Origin: Pelecanus crispus | Lineage: Eukaryota > Chordata > Aves > Pelecaniformes > Pelecanidae | Length of the DNA stretch: 64,000 nucleotides | Reading direction: 5' to 3' | Assembly (NCBI RefSeq): GCF_030463565.1 | Contig: NC_134644.1 | Span: 132,987,388-133,051,387 of the forward strand | In this document: one piece after another, positions 1 through 12,628 of the stretch | How the letters are laid out: every line of letters starts with the position of its first letter | Position numbering within the stretch: position 1 is the first letter of the stretch | Notes under the pieces: model-generated | Databases searched by the model: none | Told to the model about the DNA's origin: nothing | Seen by the model: only the letters and a program-made list of their open reading frames with translations | Program-made: the position numbers and the translations under genes

Positions 1-2769
1 TTGCTGTTTTCCTTCTGAAATGCAGGACTTTAGGTCATGCAACCTCTTTAACCAAGGTCAATGTCATCACAGTTGCCTGATGCAGTCCTTGTGATGCAGC
101 AGCCCAAGAAAGAAAAGAAACGGGGCAGGAGATGAGTAAGAGGGATGGGGTTGTAAGCTTCTGCTCCATGTAAATGCAGACATACGAACAATGGAAATGT
201 CTACAAAGGAATAAGTCATAATTGTAGCAACAAGTCACATCCTGCTTTGCTGTAAAAGCTTTGAGGAAATAGTTTTACTGCTTTTTGCCAGTATCTGTCT
301 TCCTTTAGAATAAGAATAATACTTCCCTGTATTTACAAAAACATTCTGAAAACCTTGGATAGAAAACACTACCTGAGTATTACGTAGGGATATTCCTAAA
401 TTTCTTAATAATGTACACTGAATCGGTGCCTAATATTTGCAATGTCTTATTAAAAATAAATTTATATAGGTAACATTGCTCAGATGTTTTGCTAAAGTAG
501 CTTGGTGGTGGGCTTGTTATGTGTTTTTTTAAACTTAGGAGTCACTCAAAGGTAGCGCTTCACTGATGGTCACAAAATAATTGGCACAATGCAATACATG
601 CAACATGGGAAAGAACTAAACTATAGTTTTTGTTCAGCTTGGCAGGCATTGTACTGAAACTCATATACTCCAAAGGATCCTCTCAAATCCTGCAAACCTA
701 TTAAAGAAAATTACTGTACTACTTCTCAAGAAAATCTGATACAGCCTTAGACTATTCGGGGATAAGTTATTTCCTTTTCTCATATCTGAAGCAGTTTTTT
801 GCAAAGTTGGTAGTTGTCTTTGCTTCCAGTGTTTTCCCCAAACACCTTTCAATGTTGTCTGTGGGAGTAGTCACAAAGCAATAGAAACATGCCAAACATA
901 TTGATTACTGAGTGAAATGGTTACCCTGGCAACTAAAAATCCTAGGAAAGCTCTTAAAACTTCCTTCTTTTCTCATGTGTCTTGGTTTTATATACTTTTT
1001 TTTTATCTGGTGGTTTCAGAAGTCATGGATGTCAGATATGAAAGTACTTGGTCTGAATACACAGCAATGGAGAAAAAGTGAATCACGCCTAGATTATCTA
1101 TTCCACCAGGAATATAGCTACCCACATTACTGCCTTAGTAATCCATCACTTGCATAACGGGCTGGCAATTTTTGTAATTTTGGGGGGCAGAGTAACCCTC
1201 TCCCACCAATTTCTATATCTATATTCAGATGTGATCTAAGGAAAGAAATTCAAGGACTCGAATTTTCCTAAAGTGCCAAGGCAAGCAAGATGAACAGTGT
1301 GAAAGAATTACCATTCATGTAGCTACTAAAGTTTGCTCTGCTCTGTACAGAGCAAAGGAAATTAATGTCCTCTCTCCATGGGTGGTTTTGATCGAACGGT
1401 GACTAGATGTGACAAAAGCAGTGACCTATCTAGAGGAGCAGGAGGGACCAGAACTGGTGGTAGTGGACTCATGCGGTTACTCAGGCTCATTCTAGGCACA
1501 GCCCGATGGTGCCAGTGTATTTAAATGCATGTGCAATTGAAAATACACATGAAGCTCATTTGGGAGCAACTTTAGATGGCTCATTTCTCTGTCTCCTGCT
1601 TGGTTCAACCCCCTGACACACAGAAGACTGCCTACTTACTGCTCAAGCGACCTTGTGAACAGACTCATCTTTGCAACCGTTTTGCTATTTCAGAAGGAAT
1701 TGCCTTTGCAGGCATTAAGCAGATGCTTGCTGGTCCATTCATTTGTAAGCAGGAACTGTAACTGGACTATGAGGAAAGGGGGAAACATGTAACAGTGATT
1801 ACATTAGGGTTTGGGGTTTTGTTAGAATAAGGGAATCTAAGCCAGCAATTCAGGAAACAGGGCACTACTGTTCAGGCTTTGATATGCTGATTTTTTTCTT
1901 CCCTGAACAAATGGTGGTAGGGTTTTTTTGTCCTTCTATACTGGCTTTCCAAATAAAAATGGTTTTCAAAAGCCACAATTACAGAGGTTACAAATAACGT
2001 GCAGCAACACAGCTGGCACTGGAACATTTCCAGAATATAATCACCTGTCGCACACACTAATTCCCGCTGTGATGAGGGCCCATTATTTTCAGAGGGGCCC
2101 CACAGATTGATTGTTAAAAATGTCATCTCTTAATGGAGCAGGTTTGAGATTGTCTGAGCCCTAGCCTGCTTTCCTATGTCAGCTTGTGTTAAGAAAGGTA
2201 TGTTATTCCTTTGAATGATGGCTTTTTATTTGTCCCAGGCTAGTATTGTCAATAGGAGGCTGAAGAAAATGTGATTAAGCTACATGGAACCACAAATCAG
2301 CTTGCTATGAAAAGAAATGACACAAGCAAAACTTTCCAGTAAACATAATCCTAAGGAGAACTGAATATGATATAAAGCGTGGGGAGAAACACAGTGGTTA
2401 ATTTTTATAGGTGGAATATTACTTCAATGCCATAAGGGGCAGTTCGCTAACTCCCTTTATTTGAACAGATGTTTGCCTTGTGTTGTCCTTTGTATTTGTA
2501 TTCTCAGGGCTTTTCTGTCAGTCTTGAGTGGGAAAGCTCTGCTAATGCCCTTCTAATACACAGTCTCCTTTTTTTTTTTTTTTTTTCTGATTGAAAAATG
2601 CAAACCTCTCTAGTGAGACAGCGATGTTTGTCTCACATACAAGAAGCTGGAATCACTGTCACTTCTATAAGCAGCCTTCTGCTGAGAAATACAAAGATGA
2701 TAACAGTGAGCACTAATATTTTGACATGTACCAGTCACAGGACTTAATAGTAACATCAAATTGACATAC
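1..2769. other. Intergenic stretch, no gene seen
   Basis: AT-rich unique DNA. The short open frames here have no recognisable family, no splice context and no codon signature. It contains a poly-T tract near 2.57 kb. The block at about 1,930-2,125 is somewhat richer in mixed-composition words and could be a conserved non-coding element, but nothing in the sequence alone proves that. Confidence 0.6.
2569..2586. repeat. Poly-T tract (T18)
   Basis: An uninterrupted run of 18 T. No adjoining element with SINE or LINE features was recognised, so it is treated as a simple repeat. Confidence 0.95.
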
Positions 2770-3012
2770 CTTGTAGGGCAAGAAGTGAGTTCTCAAAGGA
2801 AATATGGTCCCACTTTCCTGTAACTGTCATCACTTTCCTTCGTATGGCACTGATTTGGGGATGTTGGATGAAAACAGTGAAGTCATTCTTAGGATTACAT
2901 CCCAACCTGACTAATTTTGCTGCACAAGTGGGGCAGAGAGTGCTTCTGATTGCACTCGCAGTCATCTGCTGCTGTAACAGAGCCCAGTGCGCCTGTTGAG
3001 GTCTCTGCCTAT
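2770..3012 (-). other. Exon-like segment, unknown product
   Basis: On the minus strand an open frame ends at a good donor (CAAG then GTATGT, intron starting at 2769). Two possible acceptors are GTGGCAG (exon from 3012) and CTGTTACAG (exon from 2971). The frame reads through about 80 residues with a Cys-Pro-Thr-Cys knuckle and a basic, mixed-composition tail. No family was recognised. With the 3012 acceptor its phase would join the B-box-like segment at 7602-7825, but that link is only arithmetic. It may equally be a chance open frame. Confidence 0.18.
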
Positions 3013-6000
3013 CTGCCACAATTACCAAGGGACCATTGTCTGGTCAAAATGGGAATACGAAGACTGTCCATCATTAAATATGAGAAGTTCATGTGATTTT
3101 TCCCATAAGGATTTGGCAGCAGCCAAGCTTATTGCACTAAACCCTACTCATTTTTAATTCTGGCAGCTCTGAAGACTGGTATGCTCCCAAAAGCCAGGTG
3201 AGTTTAGCTTGCTTGCAGGGTGGGAAGGTCCCTTGATGCCACAGATATCCCATGTCCCAGCAAGTCATGCCAGGTGGCTCTGCCAAATGCTGAGATGTTC
3301 CCAGAGTAGCTCTGCCTCCCTTTGCCCTTGCCCTGCTGTGCTGCCTCCTGTCCCCAGGCGAGCTGTGCCAGCCATGCCGGCAGACGGGGCTCAGCTGCAG
3401 GCACAAGCAGCAACCGCTGCTGATTAAATGTTCGCTGCCAAAGGTCCTTCCCCATGCATTTCACAGGGGATGATTTGAGGAAGTAGAGCAGCTCCCTCAG
3501 TCTCTGTTGCACTTCCCAAAGCTTGGGCCAGGCAGGATTTGCATGGAGGCATCCTAGCGCAGCAAGAGCCCATAGCTCCATGTATGCATTTTTGTGTTTT
3601 ATCACTTCCTTTCATTTCCTCTTCTCTCTATGGATTAAAAACCTATGTGTGGCCATGAGCTGTCTTCTTTAAGAGCTGTATCTTATAAAGCCACTGGGCA
3701 TGCGCAGCAGCAGCTAGGACTGCCACATGTCCCACGGTGTGGTTCTTTAAAAAGAAGCACCTCCAGGGCAGTTACGGGGAAGGGATGCTCCTGCCTTTCA
3801 AGTGTGCCTGCGTGGGGGTGTGTGCACATGTAGGAGTTGTTCTTATTACTCACTCCTTAGAAATTAAAAGCACATCTTACGCAATGATAGATGAGGCATT
3901 AAGCACAGGCTGTGGCTTATTGGATGGGAAGTGTGTCGGTGCTACATGGGTATTGTTGACCCAACAACCACCTTCTGTGCCTCCAGCCCTTCTCAGGGAG
4001 ATGCTGGACCCAGTCTATTCTTTCATTGTTGAATATTTGCATTTAATTTTCTCTGATCTCTCTCTTCCCTTCTCTGTGCCTAGTAATTATCTGTTACTTA
4101 TTATACGGACAGGACAAATTTCCTTCATTACTTGATCGGAGGCCCTTAAGTGGATACTACTACTGAAAGCCCTGGGAAGAAGGTAGGCCTGGGAGATGGT
4201 CGTTATTGCTGAAGGTCGCAGCTAATTACAGATGCCAATATGGGAGCATGGAGGGGAGAAAGAGGTGAAGGGAGGGAGCACGCAAAATGGCATAATCAGC
4301 AGATGTGGCTTGTTATCAGCAGTGTTATAGCTAGCAGTATTGCTAGCAAAGCCCTAGAGTTTTAGCCCTCCTTTATTACTTCCTAATAAAGTAATATGAA
4401 ATAAAGTGTTTTCTGGTTTTGCACAAGAAATTTAAAGGATAGGGTATTCACTGTTCCTGTGATTTTTCCTCTCTGATTTTAAGATTGTCTGTTCCATGTG
4501 GACAAGTTTATGCACAAACAAGTTAAGCTCTTATGCAGCCAAAAAGGAACGCAAAGCCTACAGTTAGCATACAGACTATTTGCAAACTGGGGTCCCAGAG
4601 TGACACAAATCCTTCCTGGGATGAGCAGAAAGGCTCCTAACCTTTTTTATTTTCAACTACATCAGTTTTTCTTCCAACTCCATCAGCTGATCTAACAAAA
4701 GATATTAACTCTGCAAATGAATGCTAGGCAAGGCTGATACCTCAACAGGCTCATGCAGGGCTATATTGGGCATATCTCACAGGACAACATTGTGCCACAA
4801 ACACTTGTCTCAAATTCTGGAGCAACTGGCCCTCCTAGTGATTCTGACCTACCCCAGAAAGCCTCTCCTCTGTTTATTTCTTTGTAGGATATATGTATAT
4901 ATATGTTGTTTCAGAAAAAAAACGTGGTTTATTATATCTGCAGTGTTAGGTACATACACGTGAATCCCTGCCTTACCAAACTTTACAAATATCGAAGATG
5001 GCAGGGCTTGCTACACAATATTTGCTTTTCACAAGGAAGTAGATAAAGGTTGTTTTATTATTTTATTTTCGCTTGTAAATAAAAAATACAAATTATATAT
5101 ACCCTTAAGGTAAACAAAAAATGAAAGAATCTAATGAAATTGGCACTAAACTTGACTCTTCCTCTAGTCTACTTAATGAAAGCTCAGACACACAAAGTAG
5201 TTTGTATAAAACACTAATACAGATGATTTCCTCTACTTTGATGAGTTGCGAATCCTTCCAGCAGAAATTACTGGTTAACACAGATTCCATTATCCATTGG
5301 GTTTTCCGGTCAGCCTTCAGCCTTGCAAAGATTTAATGTCCTTGAATAGCTTTATTTTGCAAGACTCAGACCTTTGACTTTAGTGCCACTGTCTGATTCA
5401 CATACACATATAAGTTACTGACTACAAGAGAGGTTGGAAGACCTGTAGGGCCTTGGATTTGAGTAATTTAAAACTCTCTGATACATCAGAAGTACAGTTG
5501 GGAAATACCATTTTGCATATTACTGGCACTCGCAGTAGGATGTACCTCCATACAGTTATGGGCCATCTTTGTAATCTTACACAATTATTAGAGGTGTGGG
5601 TTGCATTTTAGGCACCTCCTCCTCCAGCTACATGGATTGCTCACACCAGCACTTAAACAACAGCAGTAGAAAAAGCAAGACAGAAACATGTAGAGGGCAC
5701 TGAAGATACTGTCAACAGCCTGAGTTTTCTTGCATGCAAAATGAACTCACTCATCTTTGATATTTATCTATCTTTTCCTTTAATGCAAGAAGCCAAGAGA
5801 GCAGTAGATCAAGAAATTAGGAGAGGAACACTTGAACTGAAATGGAACAGTTTTAAAAATAAAGCCAGCTGGAGGTTTGAAAATTAGGAATGAAACCAAA
5901 TTCATGACTATTGGCCAACATTTCTGTTGGGTGACTAGTGATTTTGAATTCTTCACTTTTCAGATCCCAACTTCAGCATTCCCGAGGAGTCTGACAGTAC

Positions 6001-7601
6001 TCAGCATCAGACATCTGGAAATCTGATCTCTTTTGTCAACCTTAAACTGGGCACTCAGAATTACTACTTGCTTTTGAGAATAGTGTTTGTGAATGTGCCT
6101 CACAGAAGGCAAATATTTGTCTTTTTACTGTCTTGTCCCTTCTGTTTTATGCTACTATAGTTGTTTTGTCCCAGGCTGCCAATCCACTGCATCAAATGGA
6201 TTCCACTGTTGCAGGTTACCATAGGAGTATCCTTTAGGATGGAATAAACTAAGGAATTAGTCCAGTAAACGTATCTACGAGTAACTTCATGTATGGAGTA
6301 AGTGTAATCCCATGAGGTTTCTCCCACATTATGGGCAGGCTGCAGATGGACCCAAAGATTAGAGCTAGCCCTTGTTTCAGTTGCAGATACACGAGTCTAT
6401 CTGTTGGTGGGTTAATTCAGGCTTTAGTAGAATCCATTAAAAATATGTTCTTTGCAGAAAAAACAGCCCATCTCCTTCTGCCACTTGAATCTGACAGATG
6501 TTCAAACCCCCTGAAGATTAGGCTTGTGGAGAGAGAATACATGTGAGTAAAACTGAAGGTAAAATTGTAGTTTCATAAAAATAAATGGGAAACTTCTCAT
6601 TGCTATCCACAGAACTAAGATATCGCACTAAGTGGCTTTGTACAGAGCACTCCTCTTTCTAAAAGCAGCCTTTATGCATCGAAGCTTCCACAGCAAAGCT
6701 AATTTATAATCTGATCAGGATCTGTGTACGGGTGTGTACATTCATATGTCTGCCACGAAAATTTTCTACCAGCCAATCACCACTCCAGAGCAGACTGGAA
6801 GCTGGCAGAGTAGCTAATTACTCTCACTAAGAAAAATCTGCTAGCTTGATTAATGCCTATTTACCAATTGTTGCTGTTATTTCAGCTGTAATCTCAGAAA
6901 AGAGTTTGCTAGGGATGACTCTCATGGAACTTTGTTTTTCAGTTTTGCTGTGCTACAAGCGATGTCTCATTCTTCATTCCCAGAGGCAGTTCCCTGCACT
7001 TCCAAGTAATGGTAGTGATAGCTGTGAGTATGTAGTAATCAGTATAGTGACTGTGTGTCACTACCCTCTTTCATAACACCGTTCATCTGTAGATCTCAAA
7101 CTATTTTTGGAAGGAGGCATCACTATCACTGTTTAACAGATTAGATCTGGATGTTGAGGTTACCACAGAGGCTTCCACCTTAGTTAAAATCTTCCACCAG
7201 GGGTAAATAAGTACTAGCTTAGCTGAAAGACACTGATGTTGTCAGCAAGCACCTGACACAGTCTCACTGAAGTTAGCAGAAAAACTAGCATTGATTTGGA
7301 TCAGACTGACAAAGCATGAAAACAAAGAGGATAACTTCAAGACTGTTAATCTGTTTTTTCCATTTCCATTTCCAGCTTCACTGAAAACAAAGATCTCTGT
7401 CACTATGCAGAAATTTACCTTAATCTCTAAGTGCATATTATTAAAAAATGGGGGGGGTTAATTGTTTAGGAAAATAACAATGTTCGGCATTTGGCTTATA
7501 GTTTATATCACAGTTACAGTGCAGATAGTGGCCATGTAATGACTGTTCAGCAATGCCTGCTTTTTCTGTAAAATATCTTTCTGCCTTAAGAGGTTACTTA
7601 C
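3013..7601. other. Intergenic stretch, no gene seen
   Basis: No supported gene. At 3,200-3,600 the GC content rises and long overlapping frames appear on both strands, including a 133-codon minus-strand frame. The upstream flank of that frame is all purines where an acceptor would be needed, so it is not called. The remainder is AT-rich unique sequence. Confidence 0.55.
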
Positions 7602-7825
7602 AAAATGACTGGATACAGTCTTCACATCTATGATTTTGGTGACTCTTGCAGGTCAAGACCTTCTTTTGTTTATGACATATGTAGCACTGTGGTATGGATG
7701 GGGGAGTCACCCAGTCAATAGAAGAGCTCTCTCTTCCCTTACGAAGGGACTGAAATGAGGTGGTAAAGAAACCATCCAGTCTGCTGTTCCAAAACCTACC
7801 AGCTACTAAACAGAATCTTGTCCTT
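7602..7825 (-). CDS. Candidate coding exon with B-box-like zinc motif
   Basis: A 224-nt minus-strand segment lies between a pyrimidine-rich acceptor (TTTTTCATTTTAG) and a near-consensus donor (GTAAGT). It is open in one frame for 74 codons, starting with the last base of a codon and ending one base into the next. Near its C-terminal end the Cys/His spacing is C-x2-C-x8-C-x2-H-x4-C-x2-C, the spacing of the first ligands of a B-box zinc finger as found in TRIM-type proteins. It is preceded by an aromatic and Ser/Arg-rich stretch and a Trp-Val-Thr-Pro-Pro segment. The last ligands of a full B-box would have to lie in the next exon, which I could not identify with confidence. No family member was recognised. 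It could be one exon of an unannotated minus-strand gene, a decayed gene, or chance. Confidence 0.3.
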
Positions 7826-10099
7826 CTAAAATGAAAAATAAAGAGCAATTACTGTCTTTTGCAGAATTTCAAGTGCACTTTAAATGACAGAAGTGTTTGT
7901 CCACCTGCACAAGCCCTCTTACAGCAATAATTAACCCTGCCAAGTAGACTGTGCTTGTAGTTCCCTGGGAAAATCAGATTGTGTGAAAATGCATCCCATC
8001 TTTTTTTTTTTTTTTTGGTGAGCAGTATTCCTCAGCTCTCCCCATGAGATCATTCTGGGGGCAGGAGCCAGTACCGAGCTGAGCCTGCCAAGCTTTTTCT
8101 GACTTCTACTGGTTGGCCAGGGCTTCCACCAGGCCCTGGTGCAGTTACAGACAACCAGAGTGCAGTTCACTCCCCCTTCTTGTGGGAAGGAGGCCACCGA
8201 GAAGGGTTGGCAGAGGGACAACTTCCGAGGCTCAGAATCCCCCAAATCCCTGCAGAAATAGTGTAAAAGAATATTGCAGAGCCTGCGCAGTTGGCCCTAG
8301 TGTACCTCCTTCACTATACCAGTAATGCTTTTTTGAAAAACATTTATATATTAAATAATGTCTTTGCATTTCAGCACTTAACACTGGATATACAGAAGAA
8401 GAAGAAAGCCCCACCCAGCCCAGTGCCCCATTTCCACCAGTGGCCAGTAGCAGTTGGTTTGGGAGGGTACAGGACCAAGGGGAAGGAAGCAATACCTCCG
8501 GCTGCACTCCCTCAGCATTGCCTCCAACAATCTCTGGCTCAAGCGCTTCTGGACCCAGAAGTGCTATCTTTGTATTTGCATGTGTATGTGTGAATTAGCA
8601 GGGCCCTGTGCACAAAGGGCTCTTGGTAGGTGGCAGTGTCCAGTGCTGCCACTGTCCCCTTGCCAGCACATGGCCCAGTGCACTCAGTGGCAGCCTGCAG
8701 CCACTTGCCTATATCCTGCTTGCTTATAATGCAACAAATTGTAAGGACTGAAGCATGTGTTCAAACAGGCTCTGAGCTTTGATGCTCAGGTCTAGATTTG
8801 TAGCCAACTTTTTTCCGTGAACCTGGCTATGTTCCGACTCAGTGCTCCGGTTTGGTCTAAAGCTATGGTTTGTGTCTGAACCTGAGCCCAGAGCCTGCTT
8901 GAATAGAATCTGTTGTTCTCTTTTGAGACTATCTCAGATAGCAGTGCTCCCAGAGGAGTAACTTTGTGCCTTTTGAAGCAGCTCTCCCTCCCAATGAAGT
9001 CTTTCATCCCAAATGACCTCAGAAACAGCCATGTGAAACAGTTCCTTCTAATATGAAACTCAACTCAGACTGAACATGAGGCTCAATATTTGTGAACTTC
9101 AGCTGCTTTTGCAAAAGTTTGAAACACACAGATGTAAAACATTCAAACACCCAAGAAGCTGGCAAACTCCACCTTACCTCCAAGCACCGGAGGCAGAGAG
9201 GGGAAGGAGGGAAAGGCTGGGAGAAGCATGCCTGGCCACAGGGTCCAGGCTACCACTGATTCAGTGCAAACCTCAGCGAGTCAGTGGGGCAGTTCATGCA
9301 CATCTCCTGGGAACCAAAATGCTTCACAAACTTTTTATCTATGCTTATTGATGAAGCAGAATACAAATAGGGTGAGTAATGGATAGCAAAGACTAGGAGA
9401 CAGAGCTGAGGCAAGATCCAGCTTCACAGACCCTAGTCCCTGCGTATGTAGCGTATGTGCTGCTGTGCATGAAGCACCGACGAAAGGAGCTGGGTGCCTG
9501 TTTCAGCTTAGAGGAGTGAGAAATCTCTGCAGTGAACAAATGATGGGGTAAAGACACCTGAATGGGACCTTTTCTATAAGAAAGTTAGTGGGCCCTCTTA
9601 CCTTCAGATCTGTCCCCCTTCTCACCTGTGTTGACGTGCAGGTTTTCTGGAAATAGTTCCTCTCCCATTGATAAAAGGGTAATTTATTTGCTTAGGTTGA
9701 CGTTTAAGTTTAAAACCTAGCTATTTCTGTTGTCATTCCTTACCAATCCAAACAAATAAGCAAAATAAAATTAGTGCTCTGAGGACCTATTTGACATTTC
9801 ATTGTCAGCACAGCAATAAGGAATGCTTGGCAAAGCCTCGAGGCAAATGATTAAATTCTTTATCTGTCACACCAAGGAAAGGCTGCTCCTCTTGGTAATA
9901 AGGCTATATTTGTTGTCCCTTAAGGAGAAGGTGAAAAATAAATTCATGACTAGAAGCCATAAAGCTTTACTGGTAGTGTGGTCTATTTCAGGACAAAAAT
10001 AGCTCCTTCGGGTTAGGTAATAGATATTCCTTAAGTGTCAGTTGTCATATTTATCACAGAGATTTCAGAAAATTATGAATTCCTGCACTTAAACCAGTA

Positions 10100-10118
10100 G
10101 TGTTTCCCTGGGAAACAC
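10100..10118. other. Perfect 19-bp palindrome, X-box-like
   Basis: The arms GTGTTTCCC and GGGAAACAC are exact inverted repeats around one T. The arrangement resembles the paired half-sites bound by RFX proteins (GTNRCC and RGYAAC), though neither half is a full match. A function is not shown. Confidence 0.5.
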
Positions 10119-11539
10119 GAATGCTGACAAAATCTGCAAAAGCAAACACTGTTAACATAATTTTCCTTTTCAGCCTTATACAAGTTTGTCTCTATCAAAT
10201 ATATTATTTCAGGTTTTTCTACATCTGAGCAATTTTTAAAAGAATCATGTTTTAAAATTATCCCCCATCTTGGGAAGATGTTAGAAACTCATAGTGAAAA
10301 TGCCCTGGAGACCATGTTGGCATGAGCAGAAAGATGACAAATCACAAGTTGCCATGAAAAAATCAGATTGTGTATCAAAGGCACTACCTTGGAGAAGAAA
10401 ATGTTACTGACAGAATTGAATCAGTGAATCACAGTTGGGGAAAAAACTAAGGAGTAGCAATCACAAATCATTGGAGCTTTTGTTCTCCTAGCACAGGTCA
10501 CATTATCAGAGGTGAATGTGAATAACTTACACTTCCTGTGCAATACATGGGATAGGAAACACTAGGATTTTGAATTAGTATTTTATAATAGAATAATTCA
10601 TGGGCAGGGAACAAAAACATGTTCAAGCATATTTAGTTGTGCTAGTGGTAAATAAAAGACCAGGAAAAATTTGAAGATGGGCATCAGGGGTGGCAAAAGA
10701 CCTAAGCAACAAGTGCTGAAGGTGCTGTCTTGGAGAAAGGATCCTTCCAAAGCAGCACTGGGTGTGCTCAAAGCTGGTACAGGATTTAGAAATGCTGCTT
10801 GATTATAAGAGAGAAGTATGTGACAGCGAGCCAAACTGAGGTTTTTTTCTTCATGTTCTACCAGAATCATGATTAAAGAAGTCAGAGTATTGTGTTTCTC
10901 TGCTTCGGTTGTATTATTAGCCGCTCACACTTAATCATAAAAAATATGAAATAAAAAGCTAGTTAGTCAATTCCCTGTGCTTTTGGCTTCTTCGAGGGGT
11001 TGTTTGGTTTCAGGAGTCCCCACTAGTGGGTTTTGTCCCAACCACAGTGCCGAGCTGCAGGCTGAGGCAGTGCATAGAGCACGTCTTGCCACAGTCTGCC
11101 TCTGCAAGCCCACTCCTGCCTGCTGTGCTGGGAGGCACATCTCTGCTTCGCACAACTGAAATCAATCTGCCAGTTTTAATGTCATTCCTGGACAGCACTC
11201 GTTAATATTTCAGAAACGAGCAAACAAATTCTAACAAACCTAGAGAGTATCTGGCAAGTTAAAAAAAAAAAAAAAAACCAACAACAACAGAGAGGGAAAG
11301 TGAGCATGAGACCTCGTTGCAGGTCAGAGGTGAGGTCAAGTGTAAGAGTGATGCGGAGGAACTTGTGGAGTATTTGTTGGCAGTAGCAAAGCCCTTGGCT
11401 GCCTTGCTGCTGGATGAATTCCTAAATCCACTCATCTGTTTTGCAAAAGACAAGGCAACGCTTCTAGAGTTAATCATAACCAATTTATGTTTCCAAAAGT
11501 GTCAAAACGTGATATAGAGAGAGTATTTTCTTGACTAGC

Positions 11540-11990
11540 TTGTCCTGTTGAATACAATGGCTTATTATTACTGTTTTCATTACAGTGTGACTATTGCCTC
11601 ATGTGACTGGAATGAATAACACCTTCCCTATTTAATTAAGCAGTTCAGGATTGCATTTGTACTTGTTGAAGCCATCGCTCTTCTTTCCTGGGTTATCATG
11701 GCTACACCTCAGCTCAGAGGAAAAAGTGAGCAAATTATTAAAAGATGCTTGCCTAATTGTGAATTAATCCACTTGCTGGGAGTGCTAACTAAATGTAGTG
11801 GCTGGCATCTTTGCTGCGACAACAACCTTGTCATTGCCTCCACAGCTGCACCAGCTGGTTGGCTCAGTCCCAGGATTTCGACATCTGCTCAGATGGCATA
11901 CAGTATGTGTAGATACTGTATAATGTGTGGAAATTATTTATGAGAACTTTCATTAAATGAATTTCATAAAAGTTATCCATGCTGCCTTCA
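11540..11990. promoter_or_regulatory. Possible conserved non-coding element
   Basis: A block of non-repetitive, mixed-composition DNA with homeodomain-type ATTA/TAAT words (for example TTTAATTAAG near 11,630 and GTGAATTAATCC near 11,760) and E-box-like CAGCTG words. It contains an 81-codon frame with no recognisable domain. It is called only because it lacks the homopolymer decay of its surroundings; no alignment could be made. Confidence 0.2.
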
Positions 11991-12467
11991 AGGGATTTAT
12001 TAAAACCATCTGCATGTTAAGCTTGCAACCTTGTCTGTAAGATTTCAAAGCAGGTGCACCCCTTCTGCAGCATCAACCTGTCCTCCTGTGATGTATTTTG
12101 AAGCTGAACTCTCAGGCCAGTATAAGATGTCGTAACACATGCCAGAGTTTCCCAGTATCACTCCTTAGCTTCTTGACAGATATGCTTGTTTAATGGTTGT
12201 ACTCTGGGAATTGGGCTAGCAAACTTTCTAGTGGTCTGGACTGTAATGAGAACACCACTATCCAGTGTCTCTGGCAAGTGCTTGTCTCCGATTCTTCATA
12301 AAGAAACCATCCACAGTTGAATGGGAAACAATGGTTGCCTGTAATATTTTTATGTCAGGATTTAAAAAAAAAAAAAAGAAAATCAGCATTTGGGAGTGTT
12401 ACACATAGGAAAAGCTACTCTTCTGGTGCAGAAAAACAAGCCATAATGAATTGCATGTATATAGCCA

Positions 12468-12628
12468 ATCTCTTCCAGGGAGAAGCTGTGAAGTCTCCAT
12501 CCTTGGAAATATCCCAAGCCCAACTTGACACAGCCTTGGGCAACCTGCTGTAGCTGATCGTGCTTTGAGCAAAGGGTTTGGACTATACCGTCTCCAGAAA
12601 TCCTGTCCAACCTCAACTACTCTGTGAG
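12468..12628 (+). mobile_element. CR1 LINE 3' fragment (old)
   Basis: The plus strand carries the typical CR1 3' end: a 'gtctccatccttgg' segment, then 'gacacagccttgggcaacc', a diverged 'gagcaaagggtttggacta' stretch, and the terminal 'tccaacctcaactactctgtga'. It is 5'-truncated, diverged and non-coding, and it lacks the fresh octamer tail of the younger copies in this window. Confidence 0.85.

Larger units (their letters stand above)
7826..12467. other. Intergenic stretch, no gene seen
   Basis: No gene recognised. It holds a T16 run near 8.0 kb, an A17 run near 11.26 kb, a 19-bp palindrome at 10.10 kb, and a block at 11.54-11.99 kb that reads like conserved non-coding DNA. Open frames at 8.1-8.7 kb overlap one another on both strands and show no domain. 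Confidence 0.55.

Noticed and set aside
3204-3605. 133-codon minus-strand frame
   Set aside because: No family match. The upstream flank is all purines with no acceptor, and its start would be GTG. The local GC rise explains the length.
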